Shown here piece after piece: positions 9,564 through 18,219 of a stretch of DNA of 64,000 nt. Source of the stretch: an uncultured Bacteroides sp. (lineage in GTDB: Bacteria; Bacteroidota; Bacteroidia; Bacteroidales; Bacteroidaceae); NCBI RefSeq assembly GCF_947632445.1, contig NZ_CANRPM010000003.1, forward strand, positions 28,523-92,522. Direction: 5' to 3'. Both the position numbers and the translations under genes were made by a program. The notes beneath the pieces were generated by a model. That model searched no databases, was not told where the DNA came from, and worked only from the letters and a program-made list of their open reading frames with translations. Position 1 is the stretch's first letter. Every line of letters starts with the position of its first letter.

Positions 9564-10750
9564 AAGCTATAATTTTTTTGATGTCTCAGATATGTATCCA
9601 TGTCTTTGTCGCCGCGTCCCGATACCGTGATAACCACTACCTCGTCGTGGCGGGTCTGAAGGTGGGGCAGTACGGCCAATGCGTGTGCGCTCTCTAATGC
9701 GGGGATGATACCTTCCAGTCGGGTCAGCTCGTAGGCGGCACGCAGAGCTTCGTCATCGTTGATAGCCATGACGTCGGCCCGCTTCGTAGCGGCCAGGTGG
9801 GCGTGCAGGGGGCCGATGCCCGGATAGTCCAAGCCAGCGGAGATGGAGTAAGGCTCAGTTACTTGTCCATCCTCGTCCTGAATGACGTAGGTGCGTGCGC
9901 CGTGCAGAATGCCTGTGCGTCCCAATGCCAGCGTTGCTGCCGTCTTTCCTGAATCTACGCCCAGTCCTCCTGCTTCGGCCAGTACGATGTGTACCTGCGG
10001 GTCGTCCAGAAAGTGCAACAGGGTACCGGCGGCATTGCTTCCTCCACCTACGCAGGCTATCAGATGGTCGGGATGCTCACGTCCTTCCAGTTCTGACAGC
10101 TGGCGGGCAATCTCTTCACCGATGACCGATTGCAGGTGGGCTACCAGTTGTGGATAGGGATGCGGCCCCACAGTAGAGCCTATCAGATAGTAGGTGTCAT
10201 TGGGATGGCAGCACCAGTAGCGAATGGCCTCGTTTGTGGCGTCTTTCAATGTGGCGTTGCCCGAAGTGACAGGAACTACCTGTGCACCCAGCATCTTCAT
10301 CTTCTCTACATTGACACGTTGGCGTTCGATGTCGGTCTGCCCCATGAACACGAGGCATTCCATACCGGCTAAGGCACAGACGGTGGCGGCTGCCACGCCG
10401 TGTTGCCCGGCACCTGTTTCGGCAATGATGCGTCGCTTGTTCATGCGGCGGGCCAGCAACATCTGGCCTATGGCGTTGTTGATTTTGTGGGCACCGGTGT
10501 GGTTCAAGTCTTCTCGCTTTAGATAGATTTTGCAGCCGTATTTCTCAGACAGGCGGCGAGCATGATAAAGGGGCGAAGGGCGGCCTACGTAATGTCGCAG
10601 CAGGTTCTCGAATTCTTGTTTGAAATCATCACTGGGCAGGATGGTGTGGCAGGCCTCCTGTAGCTGGCTGATGCATCGGTGCAGTATTTCGGGGATATAG
10701 GCTCCGCCGAACTCACCGTAATAGCCGTTTGAATCAATTGAATAGTTCAT
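9560..10750 (-). CDS. trpB: Tryptophan synthase beta subunit
   Basis: A 396-residue PLP enzyme that joins indole with serine. The N-terminus GYYGEFGGAYIPEIL is typical of the TrpB1 type that pairs with TrpA. The PLP lysine is in REDLNHTGAHKINNA and the phosphate cup in CVGGGSNAAG. The start at 10750 matches the family; the frame is open further upstream into the leader hairpin. It is the first structural gene of the operon, although its partner trpA is the last. It is preceded by a terminator-like hairpin and a Trp-rich leader peptide. Confidence 0.95.
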   Translation of the reverse strand: MNYSIDSNGYYGEFGGAYIPEILHRCISQLQEACHTILPSDDFKQEFENLLRHYVGRPSPLYHARRLSEKYGCKIYLKREDLNHTGAHKINNAIGQMLLARRMNKRRIIAETGAGQHGVAAATVCALAGMECLVFMGQTDIERQRVNVEKMKMLGAQVVPVTSGNATLKDATNEAIRYWCCHPNDTYYLIGSTVGPHPYPQLVAHLQSVIGEEIARQLSELEGREHPDHLIACVGGGSNAAGTLLHFLDDPQVHIVLAEAGGLGVDSGKTAATLALGRTGILHGARTYVIQDEDGQVTEPYSISAGLDYPGIGPLHAHLAATKRADVMAINDDEALRAAYELTRLEGIIPALESAHALAVLPHLQTRHDEVVVITVSGRGDKDMDTYLRHQKNYSL

Positions 10751-10791
10751 TGTTGCAATGTATTTTGAAGTATTGTTTTTGAAATTGGGGT

Positions 10792-10835
10792 AAAAAGGAA
10801 AAGAGCTCCGTCGCAAGTTGCGGCAAAGCTCTTTT
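10792..10835 (-). terminator. trp attenuator (terminator hairpin in the trp leader)
   Basis: Arms AAAAGAGCT (10799-10807) and AGCTCTTTT (10827-10835) pair perfectly, with a smaller inner stem in the loop. In the trp direction the stem is followed by TTCCTTTTTA, a U-rich tail. It lies 42 bases before the trpB start and about 60 bases after the trpL stop, the expected place for an attenuator. A second hairpin (CCTTT/AAAGG around 10870-10882) between it and trpL may belong to the competing structure. Confidence 0.8.
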
Positions 10836-10893
10836 CTTTTTTTGCTTGTTTTTTCCGGCTATCCCTATCCTTTCGGAAAGGGAAAGCAGTGTA

Positions 10894-10986
10894 TTAACAA
10901 CTGCATATATGAGTGTTGCCTCCTTTACGACTTTGTATGAGTTGTAACGGTTGCCACCACCAATATTTATGCAGGTTAATTATCAT
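10894..10986 (-). CDS. trpL: trp operon leader peptide with three tandem Trp codons
   Basis: A 30-residue reading frame begins MIINLHKYWWWQPLQL and ends ICSC before TAA. The start ATG (10984-10986) is preceded on its strand by AAGGA. Codons 9-11 are TGG-TGG-TGG (10954-10962). It lies about 25 bases downstream of a consensus promoter and upstream of a terminator hairpin and trpB. By the classical logic, ribosome stalling at the Trp codons when charged tRNA-Trp is scarce would favour an antiterminator and let RNA polymerase reach trpB. I recall an RNA class named bacteroid-trp, with Trp codons and a terminator, upstream of trp genes in Bacteroidetes; this is very likely a member. Confidence 0.85.
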   Translation of the reverse strand: MIINLHKYWWWQPLQLIQSRKGGNTHICSC

Positions 10987-11016
10987 TCCTTGTTACGTTT
11001 TAATGTTTAACGGGGG

Positions 11017-11047
11017 CAAATGTATGCTTTTTAATTGAAAACACAAA
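11017..11047 (-). promoter_or_regulatory. trp operon promoter
   Basis: On the minus strand TTTG (11044-11047) is followed after exactly 19 bases by TACATTTG (11017-11024). Both boxes match the Bacteroidetes consensus. Transcription would start near 11009 and give a leader of about 260 bases containing trpL and the attenuator. Confidence 0.8.
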
Positions 11048-11083
11048 CTTTTTCTTGAAAAAAGTTATGATGTGGAGACAGAA

Positions 11084-12040
11084 TCATGATTTGGTTTGTA
11101 GGCAGTCTTGCTCTTCGTTGTCTGAATGAACACGATATTGGGCTGGAGACATGCCTATGTGAGCTTTTACATACTTACCAAAAAATGACTGGTTGGGGAA
11201 ATTAAACATCTCTGCTATTTCCTTGATGGACTTCTCCGAATGTTTCAACTGGTATTTTATTTGTTCAATGGCATATTCATTAATCCATTCTGTGGGTGTA
11301 TGACCGCTGACTTCCTTAATGGCTGCTGAGACGTACTTGGCCGAATAGCATAGTCGGTCAGCATAGTAGCTTACAGAACGGTGTATTCCTCCATCTGTTG
11401 CCAGTTTTTCCATAAACAGTCGGAAAATCTGTTTGCTTCGAGTGGCTTCCGTTCCGATCTCTTCGGTCTCGTTGAAATGTTTTTGGATACCTGCCAGCAT
11501 TTCGTGGAATAGGGCGGAGAAAAGGTATCCCAAGATTTCCTGTCGGTAACGGTGGGAGGAATCATCAATCTTGTCCATAATCAGCTGGTAATACAGATTG
11601 AAAATCTGATTGTCTTTTGTCTTTTCTTCCGATGATTGGGCGAATACAGGATTTTTGTAGAGATAGTATAGTGCTTTTTCTGCTGCTTTTTCTCGTTTTA
11701 CCGTTTGTTGCAGAAATTTGGTGGAAAAGCCTATCAAGCTAACTTTGTGTTGGGGACTAAACTGCATGTTACTCATAATCATGGTAGGCAGGCAAACAAA
11801 AGCCTCCCCTGCCTGTAACTGATAATTTTTTTTATTGATATTCAGTTGAATCTCTCCTTCAATACAAGCAACGATAACGAAAAGATTCAGCCTTATCATC
11901 CGGTTGGAATAAGGAAGTTTCTCCATGTTCCTTGCCATTATGACGTTATCATCTACATAATCTACATATTCTCCTTTCGTTTCTTCCTTGTACTTCTTAA
12001 AATCATTGATGTCAACAGTGATGATTGTTTTTTCTTTCAT
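11084..12040 (-). CDS. AraC-family transcriptional regulator
   Basis: A 318-residue regulator. Residues 1 to about 190 form a cupin-like sensing domain (QAGEAFVCLPTMI, typical of AraC_binding domains); the last 100 residues hold the two helix-turn-helix units ending SIKEIAEMFNFPNQSFFGKY and HIGMSPAQYR. It is divergent to the RND efflux operon starting at 12340, with a 299-base gap that contains a 21-bp-spaced direct repeat. By position it most likely controls that operon and perhaps itself. No inducer can be named. Confidence 0.88.
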   Translation of the reverse strand: MKEKTIITVDINDFKKYKEETKGEYVDYVDDNVIMARNMEKLPYSNRMIRLNLFVIVACIEGEIQLNINKKNYQLQAGEAFVCLPTMIMSNMQFSPQHKVSLIGFSTKFLQQTVKREKAAEKALYYLYKNPVFAQSSEEKTKDNQIFNLYYQLIMDKIDDSSHRYRQEILGYLFSALFHEMLAGIQKHFNETEEIGTEATRSKQIFRLFMEKLATDGGIHRSVSYYADRLCYSAKYVSAAIKEVSGHTPTEWINEYAIEQIKYQLKHSEKSIKEIAEMFNFPNQSFFGKYVKAHIGMSPAQYRVHSDNEEQDCLQTKS

Positions 12041-12180
12041 ACATTATATTTATTAGAATTATGTAATTTCATTCGGCTCTGAGAATGACAAAATGTGTAA
12101 AGTGCTCCAGTTTACAATCCTTATAATTTGGAAGAATGTTCTTTTCTTCCATTACAAAATTGGGGAATATTGGTAAATCC

Positions 12181-12210
12181 AAGCTGTTCTATTTTTCATA
12201 AAAGCTGTTC
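12181..12210. promoter_or_regulatory. Candidate operator: direct repeat AAGCTGTTC, 21 bp apart
   Basis: AAGCTGTTC occurs at 12181-12189 and 12202-12210, a centre spacing of 21 bp or two helical turns. A related word, TGTTCTATTCTTC, lies at 12292-12304, next to the -7 box, and resembles 12185-12197 with one mismatch. Direct repeats on one helix face are the known binding geometry of AraC-type proteins. Confidence 0.5.
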
Positions 12211-12304
12211 CTTTGTTATTTCTATAATATTTTTTAAGTAGGATGTAGGGAATATGGGACATCGATACGGAAATTTAGATAACGTATAGCTTGTTCTATT
12301 CTTC

Positions 12305-12312
12305 TATCTTTG
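12305..12312 (+). promoter_or_regulatory. -7 box of the RND efflux operon
   Basis: TATCTTTG matches TAnnTTTG. No TTTG stands 19-22 bases upstream, which fits a promoter that needs an activator such as the divergent AraC protein. Confidence 0.5.
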
Positions 12313-12339
12313 CGCCAATTTCTAAATCAATAAGTTGAC

Positions 12340-13449
12340 ATGAAAAAGTTTAAAATCAGACAGATGCGACTGATGACACTTATCGGTTGTACGATTTTGG
12401 GATTGGCATCGTGCAAGCAGGCACCGAATGCAGCAGTACAATCCTCTTCTTATGAGACTATGACGGTGGGTACCACTGACAAAGAACTATCTACTTCTTA
12501 TTCCGCTACCATTCGCGGGCGGCAGGATATTGACATCTATCCGCAGGTATCGGGTACTATTGTACGGCTTTGCGTGACCGAAGGTGAGGTAGTACGTCAA
12601 GGGCAGTTACTCTTTGTTATTGATCAAGTACCCTATAAAGCAGCTTTGAAAACAGCTGAGGCCAATGTGGAAACGGCCCGTGCTTCTTTGGCTACCGCTC
12701 AGCTGAATTATGACAGCCAAAAGGAACTGTATGCACAAAAGGTTGTGTCGGAATTCAGTTTGAATACAGCCAAAAACAATTTCCTCACAGCCAAGGCGCA
12801 ACTGGCACAGGCCGAAGCACAGGAAGTGAATGCTCGCAATAACCTTTCGTATACCGAGGTGAAAAGTCCAAGTAACGGTGTAGTTGGTGCTTTACCTTAT
12901 CGTATCGGTACGTTGGTAAGTTCGGTTATGGCACAACCTCTTACTACAGTGAGTGATAACAGTACGATGTATGTCTATTTTTCTATGACCGAGAATCAGT
13001 TGCTTTCTCTCACCCGTCAATACGGTTCAATGGACGAAGCTTTGAAAAATATGCCAGAGGTAACGCTGACCCTGAATGATAATTCTGTTTACGGAGAAAA
13101 AGGCAAAATTGAATCTATTAGTGGCGTCATTGATCGGCAGACGGGTACGGTCATTGCACGGGCCGTGTTCCCCAATGAAACACGCTTGCTACATAGTGGA
13201 GCCTCCGGTAGTGTTTCTATTCCCAGTGTCTATAAAGACTGTATAATCATTCCACAGGGAGCCGCTGTACAGATGCAAGACAAGTATTTGGTATATAAGG
13301 TGGTGGATGGAAAGGCTACTTCTGCACTGGTTTCGGTAGCACCGATAAACAACGGTCGTGAATTTGTAGTAATGGACGGTCTGAAGCCGGGCGAGGAAAT
13401 CGTGGCGAAAGGAGCTGGATTGTTGAGAGAGGGAATGCAGATAAAATAA
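12340..13449 (+). CDS. RND efflux periplasmic adaptor (membrane fusion protein), lipoprotein
   Basis: A 369-residue AcrA/MexA-type adaptor linking the inner-membrane pump to the outer-membrane channel. The N-terminus is a lipoprotein signal with lipobox LASC (Cys25). The lipoyl/barrel-sandwich halves read IYPQVSGTIVRLCVTEGEVV and SPSNGVVGALPYRIGTLVSS, and flank a coiled-coil hairpin of about 80 residues (TAEANVETARASLATAQ onward). The beta-barrel and membrane-proximal parts follow. It is the first gene of a three-gene tripartite efflux operon; the pump gene begins 90 bases later. Substrates are unknown; this family usually exports drugs, bile salts or dyes. Confidence 0.92.
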   Translation: MKKFKIRQMRLMTLIGCTILGLASCKQAPNAAVQSSSYETMTVGTTDKELSTSYSATIRGRQDIDIYPQVSGTIVRLCVTEGEVVRQGQLLFVIDQVPYKAALKTAEANVETARASLATAQLNYDSQKELYAQKVVSEFSLNTAKNNFLTAKAQLAQAEAQEVNARNNLSYTEVKSPSNGVVGALPYRIGTLVSSVMAQPLTTVSDNSTMYVYFSMTENQLLSLTRQYGSMDEALKNMPEVTLTLNDNSVYGEKGKIESISGVIDRQTGTVIARAVFPNETRLLHSGASGSVSIPSVYKDCIIIPQGAAVQMQDKYLVYKVVDGKATSALVSVAPINNGREFVVMDGLKPGEEIVAKGAGLLREGMQIK

Positions 13450-13539
13450 CTTAAGTTTTGCTTTCGGCAGAACCTGCAGGAGTTGAAGGGGTTAAAGGGA
13501 ACTTCCCAGACTTCTTAACTCCCATAAACAACGAACATT

Positions 13540-16500
13540 ATGAAAGGAAACATATTCATTAAACGGCCGGTGATGGCCATCTCCATCTCCATCCTGATTT
13601 TTGCTATCGGCCTTATTTCACTGTTCACGTTGCCTGTGGAACAATATCCTGATATTGCACCACCTACGGTATACGTATCTGCTACTTATACGGGTGCCGA
13701 TGCAGATGCCGTGATGAACGGCGTTATCATGCCACTGGAGGAGAGTATTAACGGTGTGGAAAACATGATTTATATGACCTCAACAGCCACCAATAATGGT
13801 TCGGCCACCATACAGGTCTACTTTAAGCAAGGCACCGACCCCGATATGGCGGCAGTGAACGTACAGAACCGTGTGACACAAGCACAGGGATTACTGCCTG
13901 CCGAGGTGACACAAATCGGTGTGACCACGCAAAAACGTCAGACCAGCTTTCTGCAAATCAATTCACTGGTCTGCACCAACGGACGTTACGACCAGTCATT
14001 TATCGGAAACTATCTCGACATCAACGTTGTGCCTCAGATTAAACGTATTGCTGGTGTGGGTGACGTGATGGCGATGAACGAGCCTTACAGCATCCGTATC
14101 TGGATGAAGCCCGACCGCATGGCGCAGTACGGTTTGATACCATCGGACATCAGGGCCGTACTGGCCACACAGAACTTGGAAGCACCTACCGGTTCATTGG
14201 GTGAGAACTCGAATAATGTGTACCAACTCACCATGAAATATCGGGGTCGTTTGAAGGAAGTATCTGATTTTGAGAATATCGTGGTCCGTGCACAGAAAGA
14301 TGGTTCTATTCTTCGGCTGAAGGATGTGGCTGAAGTAGAATTGGGAGCGTTGAGTTACAGTTATGAAGGTGAAATGGATGGTAAGACGGCCGTTGCCTTC
14401 ATGGCTTTTCAAACGGCTGGATCGAATGCTACCGCCGTCAACGTTGAAATCGCCGCTTTGCTCGATGAATTGTCGAAAGATCTGCCTGAAGGACTGGAGT
14501 TTGTCAACATGATGAGTTCCAATGACTTTTTGTATGCCTCCATATTTAGTATTGTAGAAACATTGGTGATTGCCATCATTCTGGTAATTTTGGTTGTATA
14601 TTTCTTCCTGCAGGATTTCAAGAGTACGCTCATTCCCTCTATCTCTATCATAGTTTCCCTGGTAGGTACATTTGCCTGTTTGATTGCCTCTGGATTCAGT
14701 TTGAATATTCTGACAATGTTCGCTTTGGTACTGGCCATTGGTACGGTAGTGGACGATGCTATTGTAGTGGTCGAAGCTGTACAAGAAAAGTTTGACTCTG
14801 GCTACAAGTCGCCTTACCTTGCTACGAAAGATGCAATGGGCGATGTGACAATGGCCATTATTTCCTGTACTTGTGTATTTATGGCGGTATTTATCCCTGT
14901 GACCTTCATGGGTGGTACATCCGGTATTTTCTACACACAGTTTGGTATTACTATGGCCACTTCTGTAGGTATTTCTATGGTTTGTGCCTTGACGCTATGT
15001 CCGGCGTTATGTGCTTTATTGATGCGTCCGGCGTCGGGCACGAAAGGTGCCAAGAGCATTAATGGTCGTGTACGTGCTGCCTACAATACGTCGTACACTG
15101 CTTTGTTGGGTAAATATAAACGGGGAGTAATGTTTGCCATTCATCATCGTTGGATGTGTTGGGCTGCACTGGGCGCTGCTGTTGTACTGTTGGCATTCTT
15201 CATGAATACTACCAAAACGGGGCTTGTACCGCAAGAAGACCAGGGTGTTATCATGGCCAATGCCAGTGTGGCTCCGGGTAGTACGTTGAAAGAGACTACC
15301 CAGGTATTGGATAAAATGGATGCCATTTTGGCCAATACGCCCGAAATAGCCCATTATCAGCGTGTAGCCGGTTATGGCTTCCTTTCCGGAGAGGGTACCT
15401 CCTACGGTATGATTATCGTCAGACTGAAAGATTGGAGCGAACGCAAGGGGAGTGAACATTCGGCAGAAGCCGTCATGGGCAGGCTTAATGCGCAGTTCGC
15501 TCAAATAAAGGATGCACAGATTTTCTGTTTTCAGGCGCCTATGATTCCTGGTTATGGTATGGGTAATTCGGTGGAACTGAATATGCAGGATAAGACGGGA
15601 GGTGATATGACAACCTTCTATCATACTATATTGCAGTATCTCGGTGCACTGAACCAGCGACCGGAAGTAGCAATGGCCTATACGACTTATGCTGAAAACT
15701 TCCCGCAAATTTCGGTGGATGTGGATGCAGCCAAATGTATGCGTGCAGGCATTTTGCCAAACGATGTACTGACTGTATTGGGAAATTATTGCGGCGGTTC
15801 ATATGTGTCCAACTACAACAAATTTGGCAAGATGTATCGTGTGATGCTTCAGGCCGACCCCAAATACCGACTTGACCAGATGGATCTGAGCAATATGTTC
15901 GTCCGTAATGGTACGGAGATGGCGCCTCTCAGTCAGTTCGTTACATTGACCAAGACCGAAGGGGCCGAAATCAAGGAACGTTTCAACTTGTTCAGCTCTA
16001 TTTCAGTCAATGTAAATGTGGCGGAAGGTTATTCTACTGGTGAGGTACAGAAGGCAATAGCCGAAGTGGCTGAGCAGATGCTTCCTTCTGGTTACAGTTA
16101 CGAATACGGAGGCATTTCGCGTGAAGAGGCCAATACCGGTCAGGCACAAACGATATTCATCTACACGATTTGCGTCTTTTTGATTTATCTGATATTGGCT
16201 TGTCTTTATGAGAGTTTTCTGGTTCCGTTCGCAGTCATCCTTTCCGTTCCTTTTGGAATGTTTGGGTCATTCCTGTTTGCCAAGCTTTTCGGACTAGAGA
16301 ATAATATCTACATGCAGACGGGTATGATTATGCTTATCGGTCTGTTGGCCAAGACAGCCATCCTGATTACGGAGTTTGCCATTGAGCGTCGGCGTAAGGG
16401 TATGGGACTTATCGAGTCGGCTTATGCAGCAGCACAGGTACGTTTCCGTCCTATCCTGATGACGGTACTTACCATGATTTTCGGTATGATCCCCTTGATG

Positions 16501-16734
16501 GTCTCTACAGGTGCGGGTGCTAACGGTAATTCGTCGTTGGGTACTACCGTCGTGGGTGGTATGCTTGTCGGAACTCTTGCGTTGCTCTTTGTTGTGCCGG
16601 TGTTCTATATCATCTTTGAATATATGCAGGAAAAGATCCGTCCGCATCAGGCACTGGAAGCCGATGCCCAAGTGCTGTTGGAGCGCGAAAGGAGTTTGGC
16701 CGAACGTAGTGGATTTAACGAGAAAGAGTCGTAA
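13540..16734 (+). CDS. RND multidrug efflux permease (HAE1, AcrB-like)
   Basis: A 1064-residue inner-membrane proton-driven pump, the usual length for AcrB homologues. It begins with IKRPVMAISISILIF, the first helix. The helix 4 motif GTVVDDAIVVVE carries the paired Asp residues of the proton relay, and two large periplasmic loops follow helices 1 and 7. The C-terminal RFRPILMTVLTMIFGMIPLM is the conserved segment after helix 10. It lies between its adaptor and its outer-membrane factor, so the tripartite pump is complete in one operon, preceded by a divergent AraC regulator. The second RND system (54546-57578) is a separate, shorter homologue. Confidence 0.95.
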   Translation: MKGNIFIKRPVMAISISILIFAIGLISLFTLPVEQYPDIAPPTVYVSATYTGADADAVMNGVIMPLEESINGVENMIYMTSTATNNGSATIQVYFKQGTDPDMAAVNVQNRVTQAQGLLPAEVTQIGVTTQKRQTSFLQINSLVCTNGRYDQSFIGNYLDINVVPQIKRIAGVGDVMAMNEPYSIRIWMKPDRMAQYGLIPSDIRAVLATQNLEAPTGSLGENSNNVYQLTMKYRGRLKEVSDFENIVVRAQKDGSILRLKDVAEVELGALSYSYEGEMDGKTAVAFMAFQTAGSNATAVNVEIAALLDELSKDLPEGLEFVNMMSSNDFLYASIFSIVETLVIAIILVILVVYFFLQDFKSTLIPSISIIVSLVGTFACLIASGFSLNILTMFALVLAIGTVVDDAIVVVEAVQEKFDSGYKSPYLATKDAMGDVTMAIISCTCVFMAVFIPVTFMGGTSGIFYTQFGITMATSVGISMVCALTLCPALCALLMRPASGTKGAKSINGRVRAAYNTSYTALLGKYKRGVMFAIHHRWMCWAALGAAVVLLAFFMNTTKTGLVPQEDQGVIMANASVAPGSTLKETTQVLDKMDAILANTPEIAHYQRVAGYGFLSGEGTSYGMIIVRLKDWSERKGSEHSAEAVMGRLNAQFAQIKDAQIFCFQAPMIPGYGMGNSVELNMQDKTGGDMTTFYHTILQYLGALNQRPEVAMAYTTYAENFPQISVDVDAAKCMRAGILPNDVLTVLGNYCGGSYVSNYNKFGKMYRVMLQADPKYRLDQMDLSNMFVRNGTEMAPLSQFVTLTKTEGAEIKERFNLFSSISVNVNVAEGYSTGEVQKAIAEVAEQMLPSGYSYEYGGISREEANTGQAQTIFIYTICVFLIYLILACLYESFLVPFAVILSVPFGMFGSFLFAKLFGLENNIYMQTGMIMLIGLLAKTAILITEFAIERRRKGMGLIESAYAAAQVRFRPILMTVLTMIFGMIPLMVSTGAGANGNSSLGTTVVGGMLVGTLALLFVVPVFYIIFEYMQEKIRPHQALEADAQVLLERERSLAERSGFNEKES

Positions 16735-16762
16735 TTCTTAAAATAACAATCCGTCAACAAAT

Positions 16763-18130
16763 ATGAAGAAACTTATTTTATTATCAACCGCTGTTGCATT
16801 ATTAAGCAGTTGCGGTATATACACCAAGTATAAGCCGGTCGAGACTGTACCTGATAATCTTTACGGAGAAACATTCACCGTCGAAGATACGACCAGTCTT
16901 GGCAGTGTAGATTGGCACGAACTCTTCACTGACCCGCATTTGCAAGCTTATATTGAACAAGGGTTGTTGAGCAACACTGATTATCTGTCTGCACAGCTTC
17001 GTATAAAGGAAGCAGAGGCTACTCTGCTTTCTTCCAAGTTGGCCTACCTACCGTCATTTGCTTTGGCTCCGCAGGGAACCGTCAGTAGCTTTGACGGTGG
17101 AAAGGCTGCACAGACCTATTCGCTGCCTGTTATTGCCAGTTGGGAGGTAGATATTTTTGGGAAGATGCGTAACAATAGACGGCAGGCGCAGGCTCTCTAT
17201 GCTCAAAGCTTAGATTACAAGCAGGCTGTCCGTACCCAACTCATAGCCGGCATTGCAAATATTTATTATACATTGCTGATGCTTGACGATCAGCTTTCCC
17301 TTTCGCAGGAGACGGCTAAGGCATGGGAGGAAACCGTTCGCTCTACTAAAGCCTTGATGAATGCCGGAAAAGCTGATGAGGTTGCCGTATCACAGATGGA
17401 AGCTGCCTATTATGAGGTACAGGCTTCTGTACTTAGCTTGAAAGAACAAATCAATCAGGCGGAAAACAGTCTTGCTTTACTGCTGGCCGAAACGCCTCAT
17501 TCTTATAAACGAGGTACGCTGGCTGAGATGAAAATGCCTGACGAGCTATCCGCTGGTGTTCCCATGCAAATGCTTGCCAACCGTCCCGATGTGCGTATGG
17601 CCGAACGTACCTTGGAGTCGGCTTTTTATGCTGTCAATGCTGCGCGTTCGGCTTTTTATCCCTCTATCACATTGAATGGAAGCGCCGGATGGACAAATTC
17701 GGCCGGATCCATGATAGTCAATCCCGGCAAATTTCTTGCTTCGGCTGTGGGTTCGCTTACACAGCCGCTTTTTGCCCGCGGACAATTATTCGGCCAGCTT
17801 AAAATCAGTAAGGCACAGCAGGAAGAAGCTTCGCTTGCTTTCCAACAGACGTTGCTGAATGCTGGCAGCGAAGTAAATGATGCATTGACTGCCTGGCAGA
17901 CCAGTCGCGACAAGAGTTTGTTGTTGGATAAACAAGTAGCTTCTTTACAGAAAGCCGTAAAGAGTATCTCGCTGCTTATGGAACATGGGCCTACAACTTA
18001 TTTGGAGGTACTTACTGCGAAGCAGAATCTGCTTATGGCCCAACTGACCCAAACGGCTAATCGCTTTAGTGAAATACAGAGTGTAATTACTCTTTATTGT
18101 GCATTGGGAGGGGGGAAAAGAATAATATAA
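16763..18130 (+). CDS. Outer-membrane efflux lipoprotein (TolC/OprM, NodT-type)
   Basis: A 455-residue outer-membrane channel of the tripartite pump. The signal peptide ends in lipobox LSSC (Cys17), so it is lipid-anchored like OprM. Two outer-membrane efflux repeats are visible, each with long helices and a short strand pair, including PVIASWEVDIFGKMRNNRRQ and AGWTNSAGSMIVNPGKF with FYPSITLNGSAG. It starts 28 bases after the pump gene and is followed by a strong terminator, so it closes the operon. Confidence 0.92.
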   Translation: MKKLILLSTAVALLSSCGIYTKYKPVETVPDNLYGETFTVEDTTSLGSVDWHELFTDPHLQAYIEQGLLSNTDYLSAQLRIKEAEATLLSSKLAYLPSFALAPQGTVSSFDGGKAAQTYSLPVIASWEVDIFGKMRNNRRQAQALYAQSLDYKQAVRTQLIAGIANIYYTLLMLDDQLSLSQETAKAWEETVRSTKALMNAGKADEVAVSQMEAAYYEVQASVLSLKEQINQAENSLALLLAETPHSYKRGTLAEMKMPDELSAGVPMQMLANRPDVRMAERTLESAFYAVNAARSAFYPSITLNGSAGWTNSAGSMIVNPGKFLASAVGSLTQPLFARGQLFGQLKISKAQQEEASLAFQQTLLNAGSEVNDALTAWQTSRDKSLLLDKQVASLQKAVKSISLLMEHGPTTYLEVLTAKQNLLMAQLTQTANRFSEIQSVITLYCALGGGKRII

Positions 18131-18159
18131 TTCTCTTTATACTTTATCCAATATGAAAT

Positions 18160-18200
18160 GAGCCATCCCCAGAAGTGATTTCTAAGGATGGCTCTCTTTT
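18160..18200 (+). terminator. Intrinsic terminator of the efflux operon
   Basis: GAGCCATCC (18160-18168) pairs with GGATGGCTC (18186-18194) and is followed by TCTTTTTA. It lies 30 bases after the outer-membrane gene and before the convergent CoA-transferase gene. Confidence 0.85.
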
Positions 18201-18219
18201 TATCTTTTGTAGAGGCGGG

